Below, one piece after another: positions 1 through 5,204 of a stretch of DNA of 5,204 bases; the stretch's first letter is position 1; each line of letters starts with the position of its first letter. Origin of the DNA: Planctomycetaceae bacterium (GTDB lineage Bacteria; Planctomycetota; Planctomycetia; Pirellulales; Pirellulaceae); the NCBI GenBank assembly GCA_007129635.1, contig SKVE01000781.1:1-5204 (forward strand), given 5' to 3'. The translations under genes were made by a program, and so were the position numbers. Below the pieces are notes generated by a model. That model searched no databases, was not told where the DNA came from, and saw only the letters and a program-made list of their open reading frames with translations.

Positions 1-1009
1 CGGGATTTTGGTGGCGATGTTGTTGGCAGCGTTCGGGCCGCCCGCCGGCAAGCGTTTTTCGGCTCGGCTGATGATGCAGATGCCGGTGATTGTGGCGTTC
101 GGTGTGAATCTGGGGATCGTACCGCTGTTGTTTCTGCAGGCGGCCTACGGCAAAGTGTTCTACCCGGCGACGATCCTGATCGCTTGGCCGTGGCTGGCGA
201 TCGTCTTTCTGGTCATCCCGGCGTATTACGCGGTGTACTACTATGCGTTCGCGATCCGCAAAGGCCGCGACGCTTTGACCTGGCGGCACCACGCAGCCGG
301 ATGGGGCGCCGCCGTGGTGTTTTTCACCGTCGGCTTTCTGTTCACGCATGGATTGAGCCTGATGGTGCGTGTGGATGCCTGGCCGGAACTGTTCATGGCC
401 CATAACCAGGCCGGCGCGGCGCTGGGTACGGCCACCAATTTCGGAGACCCGACGCTTTTGCCGCGTTGGCTGATGTTTTGGGGTTTAGCGCTGACCACCA
501 CCGCCGCCTGGATGGTGCTGGATTCGGCCTGGATGGGCGTGGGCGAAGGTCGAGCCTATCGTTGCTGGGTCCGGCGTTTCGCCCCGGTACTGTATGCGGT
601 CGGTTTTGTCTGGTTCGCGATCTTCGGCTCCTGGTACGTCTTCGGCACCTGGCTGCCGCAGGTGCGTGACGCGATGTGGTCGATGCCGAATGTGCTGTTG
701 ACGCTTGCCACCGGTGCAGCGGGCGCGATACCAATGGTGCTGATGTGGTCGTCCAAAACCCGGACTTTTTCCCGTTGGCAGGCGACCGCGATCGCCGCCG
801 CGCAAGTGGTGGTCATCGGACTGAACGCGACCAGCCGACAGGTGGTGCAAAACATCGAGCTGCGCGGTTATTATGATGTGCTGGCTCAACCGACGTCGGT
901 CGAGTGGGGACCGTTGGTGATGTTCCTGGTGACCATGGTGGCCGGACTGGCCGTGATCGTCTGGCTGGTTGCCCAGGCGGTCCGTGCCTCGGCGAACCCG
1001 GCCGTATGA
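1..1009 (+). CDS. Polytopic membrane protein, possibly cytochrome/quinone-related (5' partial)
   Basis: The reading frame is open to the left edge (codons GGG ATT precede the first possible start, TTG at 8), so the N-terminus is probably missing. Numbering from the TTG, 333 residues are visible. About eight hydrophobic spans can be seen, near residues 23-47, 51-83, 97-120, 153-178, 191-216, 227-247, 258-275 and 301-325, with a probable earlier one cut by the edge. Charged residues are few and lie mostly in the loops. Histidines sit at membrane edges or in loops (His94, His95, His114, His132), and a Gly-Val-Asn-Leu-Gly-Ile-Val-Pro stretch lies near residues 32-39. The overall look recalls bacterial membrane cytochrome or quinol-oxidase subunit I-like proteins, in which such histidines bind heme, but I see no decisive signature and do not assign a reaction. 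It ends 45 bases before the hydrolase gene on the same strand, and it may or may not be co-transcribed with it. Coding and membrane location are secure; function is a weak inference. Confidence 0.8.
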   Translation, partial: GILVAMLLAAFGPPAGKRFSARLMMQMPVIVAFGVNLGIVPLLFLQAAYGKVFYPATILIAWPWLAIVFLVIPAYYAVYYYAFAIRKGRDALTWRHHAAGWGAAVVFFTVGFLFTHGLSLMVRVDAWPELFMAHNQAGAALGTATNFGDPTLLPRWLMFWGLALTTTAAWMVLDSAWMGVGEGRAYRCWVRRFAPVLYAVGFVWFAIFGSWYVFGTWLPQVRDAMWSMPNVLLTLATGAAGAIPMVLMWSSKTRTFSRWQATAIAAAQVVVIGLNATSRQVVQNIELRGYYDVLAQPTSVEWGPLVMFLVTMVAGLAVIVWLVAQAVRASANPAV

Positions 1010-1054
1010 CGTCCGCCGCCGGAGCATGGATCAGAAATTTTTCGATACGGGGGG

Positions 1055-3115
1055 ATGGCTACGATGACTCGCTGGTGTGTGGTAACGATCCTGGCAAGTT
1101 TCTTTTTCCTGGCGGGTCCGACCGCGATCCCTGGGGCCGTGGTCCGTGTCCATGTCCAGGAGCGCCGGCCATTTGCTGACGGCCAGTCGTTCGGTGCCTC
1201 GGGGCCGTACGAGGCGGTTCGAGGTCGGCTATTTTTGGAAGCCGACCCGGAAGACCCGGCCAACGCTCGGATCGCCGACCTGCCGTTGGCGCCGCGCAAT
1301 GACGAGGGGCGGGTCGCTTACTGGAGCGATTTCTTCATGCTCCGCCCCACCGACCCGACTCGGGGCAACCGTCGGCTGCTGTACGACGTGACGAACCGAG
1401 GGAACCTGTTGTCGTTGTGGACCTTCAACGAAGGCCAGCGAACCAACGATCCGCAGACCCTGGAACATGCGGGCAACGGCTATTTGATGCGTCAGGGCTA
1501 CACCCTGCTGTGGTCCGGCTGGAACGGGGATGTGGTCGACGACGGTACGGATCGGCTGCTGATCGGGTTGCCGATCGCCCAGCAGGACGGGCGACCGGTA
1601 CAAGGCAAGATCCATCTGGAGATCTCGGTCGACGAAGCGACGCCCAGTTGGACGTTTGGGTGGAGTCCCTGGGGTGTCGCTGATGCCTATCCGACCGTGG
1701 ATATCGAGGATCCCTCTGCGACTCTCACCAAACGCCGCACGCGCACGGACGAAGCGATCCCGGTGCCGCGCGACCGATGGCGCTTCGCTCGCCACCAGGA
1801 CGACGCCGTGGTGCCTGATCCGCGCAGCCTGTACGTCGAAGGCGGGCTGCAACCCGGCTGGTTGTACGACCTGACCTACACGGCCGAAGGGCCGCGAATC
1901 GCGGGGCTGGGGATGGCCGCCATCCGAGATCTGGTTTCGTTCCTGCGTTACGAACCGGCCGATCAACAGGGCCAGCCCAACCCGTTGATCAATAGGCTGG
2001 ACCATGCCTATCTGTTCGGCATCTCGCAATCCGGGCGGTTGGTCCATCACTTTATCTACGACGGTTTCAATACCGATTCGCACGGCCGCGTGGTCTTCGA
2101 CGGAGCGATCGCTCATGTCGCAGGACCGGGCCGCGGCCTGTTCAACCAACGTTTTGGCCTGGCGACCCTGTATTCCTCTCAGCACCGCGATCGGCTGTGC
2201 GGTTCCGAATCGTTTCCCTTCGCCACGGTGACACAACGCGATCCGGTCACTGGCCAAGAGGGCCACATCCTGGAACACGCTCGGCGGTCCGGCCATGTGC
2301 CCAAACTGTTCTTCGTGCAGAGTTCCACCGAGTATTGGTCGCGAGCCGCGTCGTTGTTGCACACCGATGTCCAAGGGCAGATGGATCTGCCCATCGATCC
2401 GGACGTGCGGATCTATCTAATCAGCGGCAGCGGGCATTTGGGTGCCCAGCCCCCGACCCCCGGGATCGGGCAGACGCCTCGCAATCCCCTGCGTCATCGC
2501 CCGCCCGTGCTGCGAGCGCTGTTGGTGGCGATGGACCGATGGGTGAGCGAAGATCGCCAACCGCCGGCAAGCCGGTACCCGCGGATCGACGACGGGACGC
2601 TGGTCTCGGTCGAACAGTTCCGCGAGGCCTTTCCGGCGATCCCCGGAATCGAATTGCCGCAGGACTGCTATCAACCTCTACGATTGGACTTCGGTCCACG
2701 TTGGCCCAGCGAGGGCATCGCCGATACCGTCCCGCCGACGGTGACCGGTACGTATCAAGCCCTGGTGCCGATGGTGGATGAAGATGGCAATGAATTGGCC
2801 GGCATCCGGTTGCCCGAGGTGGCTGTGCCGCTGGCGACCTTCACGGGCTGGAGCCTGCGAGCGGAACCGTACGGAGCGGCTGGCATGCTGGCCGGGTTGG
2901 ACGGTAGCTATCTGGAATTCCCGTGGACCGACCAGCAACGCCAATCGTCGGGCGACCCGCGACGCTCGGTCATGCAGCGTTATCCGAACCAAGCCCAGTA
3001 CCTGCATGGCGTCACGCAGCAGGCGCTGAAGCTGCATCAAGACGGCTACTTGCTGGCCGAAGACGCGCTGGACTTGATCCGCACGGCGACCGAACGAGAC
3101 TTTGGGACTCGCTGA
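1055..3115 (+). CDS. Secreted alpha/beta hydrolase (Abhydrolase_10-like)
   Basis: The 686-residue product is probably an exported esterase-type hydrolase; its substrate is unknown. Residues 1-28 look like a signal peptide: Arg6, a hydrophobic core at about 8-25, and small residues Gly27-Ala28 before a possible cleavage site. The N-terminal domain (about 29-120) and the C-terminal segment with Asp-Gly-Asn-Glu then Gly-Ile-Arg-Leu-Pro-Glu (about 577-588) match what I know of the alpha/beta-hydrolase-domain family PF20091. The nucleophile elbow is Gly322-Ile-Ser324-Gln-Ser-Gly327. Glu426 (in Ser-Thr-Glu-Tyr-Trp) and His461 (in Gly-Ser-Gly-His) are the likely acid and base, so the triad looks intact; these assignments are inferred from motif position. 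Length is ordinary for the family. The start is uncertain: ATG 1055 directly follows a run of six G, with no room for a ribosome binding site, whereas in-frame ATG 1064 would leave nine bases after that run and still keep the signal peptide (683 residues). The gene lies 37 bases before the sulfatase and probably shares its transcript. Confidence 0.9.
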   Translation: MATMTRWCVVTILASFFFLAGPTAIPGAVVRVHVQERRPFADGQSFGASGPYEAVRGRLFLEADPEDPANARIADLPLAPRNDEGRVAYWSDFFMLRPTDPTRGNRRLLYDVTNRGNLLSLWTFNEGQRTNDPQTLEHAGNGYLMRQGYTLLWSGWNGDVVDDGTDRLLIGLPIAQQDGRPVQGKIHLEISVDEATPSWTFGWSPWGVADAYPTVDIEDPSATLTKRRTRTDEAIPVPRDRWRFARHQDDAVVPDPRSLYVEGGLQPGWLYDLTYTAEGPRIAGLGMAAIRDLVSFLRYEPADQQGQPNPLINRLDHAYLFGISQSGRLVHHFIYDGFNTDSHGRVVFDGAIAHVAGPGRGLFNQRFGLATLYSSQHRDRLCGSESFPFATVTQRDPVTGQEGHILEHARRSGHVPKLFFVQSSTEYWSRAASLLHTDVQGQMDLPIDPDVRIYLISGSGHLGAQPPTPGIGQTPRNPLRHRPPVLRALLVAMDRWVSEDRQPPASRYPRIDDGTLVSVEQFREAFPAIPGIELPQDCYQPLRLDFGPRWPSEGIADTVPPTVTGTYQALVPMVDEDGNELAGIRLPEVAVPLATFTGWSLRAEPYGAAGMLAGLDGSYLEFPWTDQQRQSSGDPRRSVMQRYPNQAQYLHGVTQQALKLHQDGYLLAEDALDLIRTATERDFGTR

Positions 3116-3121
3116 CATCGG

Positions 3122-3133
3122 TTCTTACAAGAA
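3122..3133. repeat. 12-bp perfect palindrome-with-spacer before the sulfatase gene
   Basis: TTCTT-AC-AAGAA has two 5-base arms around a 2-base centre. It lies seven bases after the hydrolase stop codon and just before the sulfatase ribosome binding site. The centre is too short for a normal RNA hairpin loop, and no T run follows, so it is not a convincing terminator. A DNA-binding site, or chance in an A-rich leader, are the alternatives. A closely related sequence lies at 5168-5179. Confidence 0.4.
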
Positions 3134-3140
3134 AAAAGCA

Positions 3141-3146
3141 AAGGAG
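3141..3146 (+). promoter_or_regulatory. Ribosome binding site of the sulfatase gene
   Basis: AAGGAG is a strong Shine-Dalgarno match ending six bases before GTG 3153. It decides the start of the sulfatase: the frame is open further upstream to TTG 3102, inside the hydrolase gene, but that start would lie upstream of this site and would put charged residues ahead of the signal peptide. Confidence 0.8.
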
Positions 3147-3152
3147 CTATCG

Positions 3153-4721
3153 GTGAAGACCTATCCCCTGTCGATGAATGGCTCGGTCCTGCTGATCGTC
3201 GGCGTCGTTGTGGCGGCCACGATTTCCAGTTCGGTGCTCGCGAGCGAACCGCCGCGGCCGAACATCATCGTCGTGATGCTGGACGATCTGGGCTTTTCGG
3301 ACTTAGGCTGCTACGGTGCCGAGATCGAGACGCCGCACATCGATCGACTCGCCCGTCAAGGCCTGCGTTTCAGCCAGTTTTACAACACGGCCAAGTGCGA
3401 ATCGTCGCGCGTCTGCCTCCTCAGCGGGCTGTACACCTATCAAGCCGGCTACCGGGCCTTGGATCGCGCGGTGACGTTCGCGGAACTGCTGCGCGAGGCG
3501 GGCTACTTCACGGCGATGAGCGGCAAATGGCATCTAGAAAGCGAACCGACCGAACGCGGCTTCCAGCACTACTTCGGTCACCTGTCGGGAGCGACGAATT
3601 TCTTCACGGGCGACGACACGTTCCGCTTGGATGGCCAGGCGTGGTCGGAATTTGACGAGAACTTCTACACCACCGATGCGTTCACCGATTACGCCATCCG
3701 CTACGTCGACCAGGCCGTGGACCGGCAACAACCGTTCTTCGTTTACATCGCCCATAACGCGCCCCACTACCCCTTGCAGGCCCCGGAAGCCGACGTGATG
3801 AAGTATCGTGGCCGATACCGAATCGGCTGGGACCAACTGCGTCAAGAACGCTACCAGCGGCAGGTCGCCATGGGGATGATCGATGCGCGGTGGGCGCTCA
3901 GCCCCAGACCCGATTACCTGCCCGCTTGGGATTCCCTGAACGAACAACAACAGGACTGGGAAGACTTCCGCATGGCCGCCTATGCGGCGATGGTCGATCG
4001 CGTGGATCAGAACATGGGACGGCTGGTCCAGCACTTGGCGGATCGAGGCCTTTTGGACAATACCTTGATCCTGCTGTTCTCCGACAACGGCGCCTGCCCC
4101 TTCGAACGGACTCGAGGCGACCAATACATGCCCTGGGATCCGCGATCGTATTGGACCTACGATGTCGGCTGGGCTCATGCAGGAAACACGCCCTTTCGCT
4201 GGTACAAGCAAAATCAGCACGAAGGCGGGATCGCTTCGCCGCTGGTCGCCCACTGGCCCCAAGGATTGCGAACGGAGCCCGGCACCATCACCCACCAGCC
4301 GGCCCATCTGATCGATATCCTGCCCACGCTGGTGGAATTGGCCGGTGCGGAATACCCCGAAGAATTCGCTGGGCGGGCGATCACCCCGGTCCAAGGCCGA
4401 TCGCTGGTGCCCATCTTCCAAGGCGAACAGCGGATCGGACACGAGTGGTTGTACTTCCAGTTCAGTGATAACCGAGCCCTGCGCCGTGGTGACTGGAAGA
4501 TCGTCTCGGCACGCGGCGGCCCCTGGGAATTGTACGATCTGGCCGCCGATCGCACCGAGCTGAACGATCTGGCCGATCAGCATCCGGACAAAGTCCAAGA
4601 ACTAGCCCAGCAGTGGCATCACGTTGCGGCCGAAATCGACCAACTGCAGCCTCGGCGGCGCAAGCCCGTGGCCGGTCGCGACGAGCCGACTTTCCCAGCA
4701 CGGTTGATGACCGAACGCTGA
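3153..4721 (+). CDS. Exported arylsulfatase-like sulfatase with atypical formylglycine motif
   Basis: The 522-residue protein belongs to the formylglycine-dependent sulfatases (alkaline-phosphatase-like fold) that hydrolyse sulfate esters with Ca2+. I chose GTG 3153 because AAGGAG lies six bases upstream and a signal peptide follows: Lys2, hydrophobic core about 11-29, likely cleavage after Val-Leu-Ala30. Family landmarks in order are: Asp44-Asp45 (metal), Cys82 (nucleophile position), Lys125 and His127 in Gly-Lys-Trp-His, His205 in Ala-Pro-His, Asp311-Asn312 (metal), and Lys352 in Tyr-Lys-Gln-Asn-Gln-His-Glu-Gly-Gly. The C-terminal subdomain has the usual His-Leu-Ile-Asp-Ile-Leu-Pro-Thr stretch (385-392). 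The middle and C-terminal regions resemble the arylsulfatase A-like group (SulfAtlas S1_4 type), which is a judgement from memory. The oddity is the core motif Cys82-Glu-Ser-Ser-Arg86, where the usual form is Cys-x-Pro-Ser-Arg; without formylglycine the enzyme would be impaired. It sits between the hydrolase (37-base gap) and the cupin (50-base gap). The natural substrate is not readable. Confidence 0.93.
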   Translation: MKTYPLSMNGSVLLIVGVVVAATISSSVLASEPPRPNIIVVMLDDLGFSDLGCYGAEIETPHIDRLARQGLRFSQFYNTAKCESSRVCLLSGLYTYQAGYRALDRAVTFAELLREAGYFTAMSGKWHLESEPTERGFQHYFGHLSGATNFFTGDDTFRLDGQAWSEFDENFYTTDAFTDYAIRYVDQAVDRQQPFFVYIAHNAPHYPLQAPEADVMKYRGRYRIGWDQLRQERYQRQVAMGMIDARWALSPRPDYLPAWDSLNEQQQDWEDFRMAAYAAMVDRVDQNMGRLVQHLADRGLLDNTLILLFSDNGACPFERTRGDQYMPWDPRSYWTYDVGWAHAGNTPFRWYKQNQHEGGIASPLVAHWPQGLRTEPGTITHQPAHLIDILPTLVELAGAEYPEEFAGRAITPVQGRSLVPIFQGEQRIGHEWLYFQFSDNRALRRGDWKIVSARGGPWELYDLAADRTELNDLADQHPDKVQELAQQWHHVAAEIDQLQPRRRKPVAGRDEPTFPARLMTER

Positions 4722-4771
4722 ATGTCGTCCTGCTGCGGCATCCAGGCCATACAACCACGAAAGATACGCCG

Positions 4772-5167
4772 GTGGACATTCGACAACTGGAAGAAGTACC
4801 CGCCTTTATCACCAAAGATGGTTCGGAGATCCGCGAGCTGTTGGCCTACCGCAACTCGTGCATCCGGCGGCAGAGCCTGGCCGAAGCGCGGGTCCCGGTC
4901 GGCCTTGCCACCGCGGCCCATTACCACCTGCAGACCGAAGAGATCTACTACATCCTTGAAGGCCTGGGACGGATGCAGATCGGCGATCAGGCAAGAGACG
5001 TCCGCCCCGGCGACGCCATCGCCATCCCACCGGGAACCACGCACCAGATCACCAACATCGGTCCAGTCCCCCTGCGTCTGCTGTGCTGCTGTGCGCCCGC
5101 GTACGAACACGAAGACACCGTGCTGATCGAAAGCGAAGCACCCGAAGGGCCGGTTCCCGGCAAATGA
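4772..5167 (+). CDS. Small single-domain cupin protein
   Basis: The product is a 131-residue cupin beta-barrel, probably metal-binding and cytoplasmic, as no signal peptide is seen. Motif 1 is present as His50-Tyr-His52 followed by Glu56/Glu57 and Gly64. Motif 2 is an exact match to G(x)5PxG(x)2H(x)3N: Gly80 to Pro86, Pro87, Gly88, His91, Asn95. His50, His52, one of Glu56/57, and His91 would be the metal ligands. A Cys105-Cys-Cys107 triplet follows, then an acidic tail with Tyr-Glu-His-Glu-Asp-Thr (111-116). Small cupins of this kind are variously isomerases, dioxygenases or ligand sensors, and the sequence does not choose among them. The start is my choice: the frame is open up to ATG 4613 inside the sulfatase gene, but the residues encoded before 4772 are basic, low in order and overlap the sulfatase. 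GTG 4772 leaves a compact cupin but has only a weak purine stretch (CGAAAGA, 4758-4764) as ribosome binding site. Confidence 0.88.
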   Translation: MDIRQLEEVPAFITKDGSEIRELLAYRNSCIRRQSLAEARVPVGLATAAHYHLQTEEIYYILEGLGRMQIGDQARDVRPGDAIAIPPGTTHQITNIGPVPLRLLCCCAPAYEHEDTVLIESEAPEGPVPGK

Positions 5168-5179
5168 CTCTTGTAAGAA
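5168..5179. repeat. Imperfect 12-bp palindrome after the cupin gene
   Basis: CTCTT-GT-AAGAA begins on the base after the cupin stop codon and runs into the next ribosome binding site. It differs at one position from the reverse complement of the 3122-3133 sequence. The inner arms TCTT/AAGA are perfect and the outermost pair is mismatched. It lacks the long GC stem and T run of an intrinsic terminator. Confidence 0.35.
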
Positions 5180-5183
5180 AGGG
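5177..5183 (+). promoter_or_regulatory. Ribosome binding site of the next gene
   Basis: GAAAGGG lies five bases before ATG 5189 (eight before ATG 5192). The purine-rich match and good spacing, directly after the cupin stop, support a downstream gene in the same transcript. Confidence 0.55.
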
Positions 5184-5188
5184 ACTCG

Positions 5189-5204
5189 ATGATGCCAACC
5201 ATGA
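5189..5204 (+). CDS. Start of a further gene (3' partial, unidentified)
   Basis: ATG 5189 and ATG 5192 are tandem possible starts behind a plausible ribosome binding site, 21 bases after the cupin stop. Only Met-Met-Pro-Thr-Met is visible before the window ends, so neither product nor frame can be confirmed. Position and spacing suggest the last visible member of the hydrolase-sulfatase-cupin transcription unit. Confidence 0.5.

Noticed and set aside
1032..1054. Possible terminator or promoter in the gap before the hydrolase (short T run at 1038-1042)
   Set aside because: No GC stem precedes the T run and no paired -35/-10 boxes can be recognised.
2103..2114. 12-base perfect palindrome GAGCGATCGCTC
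   Set aside because: It lies mid-gene and encodes ordinary family residues (Gly-Ala-Ile-Ala-His); it is explained by the general CGATCG excess.
1229..2374. Long antisense open frame (381 codons) opposite the hydrolase
   Set aside because: It lies wholly within a gene that has clear family motifs, has no recognisable domain and no good ribosome binding site. Long antisense frames are expected in GC-rich coding DNA.
2197..2781. Same-strand 194-codon frame inside the hydrolase gene
   Set aside because: It is Arg/Pro/Ala-rich shadow sequence in another frame, and the hydrolase motifs run continuously through the region.
3102..3152. Upstream extension of the sulfatase to TTG 3102, overlapping the hydrolase end
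   Set aside because: The strong AAGGAG at 3141-3146 lies inside this extension and serves GTG 3153; the extension would bury the signal peptide.
3534..4598. Long antisense open frame (354 codons) opposite the sulfatase
   Set aside because: It is a shadow of the sulfatase codons; no domain or start signal is visible.
4722..5126. 134-codon frame starting with ATG directly after the sulfatase stop
   Set aside because: The placement looks attractive, but the cupin metal motifs are in another frame over the same bases, and this frame's product is compositionally unlike a folded protein.

Overview
The window reads as a high-GC (roughly 60 % by eye) bacterial chromosome segment. All recognisable genes lie on the + strand and are separated by short gaps of 21 to 50 bases. 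The family content (a large exported alpha/beta hydrolase of the Abhydrolase_10 type, an exported arylsulfatase-like enzyme, a small cupin) and the style of the proteins suggest a planctomycete of the Pirellulaceae (Rhodopirellula-like) group. That assignment is inference from family resemblance, not from a marker gene.

Layout: (1) positions 1-1009 hold the 3' part of a gene for a polytopic membrane protein. It runs off the left edge and looks like a membrane-bound cytochrome/quinone-type protein of uncertain function. (2) 1055-3115 encodes a secreted 686-residue alpha/beta hydrolase. (3) 3153-4721 encodes an exported 522-residue sulfatase that has most of the family's active-site residues but an atypical formylglycine motif, Cys-Glu-Ser-Ser-Arg. 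(4) 4772-5167 encodes a compact 131-residue single-domain cupin with both classical metal-binding motifs. (5) A further gene begins at about 5189, behind a ribosome binding site, and runs off the right edge.

Genes 2 to 5 are plausibly one operon: same strand, short gaps, no recognisable terminator between them. The hydrolase and sulfatase both carry export signals, so they could act together outside the cytoplasm, for example removing ester and sulfate groups from one substrate. The cupin has no signal peptide and would act or sense in the cytoplasm. The substrate cannot be read from the sequence. There are no RNA genes, mobile elements or CRISPR arrays, and no gene-free stretch longer than 50 bases.

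The points most worth a second look are the sulfatase's missing motif proline, the hydrolase-sulfatase-cupin grouping, and a pair of related small palindromes that sit directly between a stop codon and the next ribosome binding site at two of the gene boundaries.
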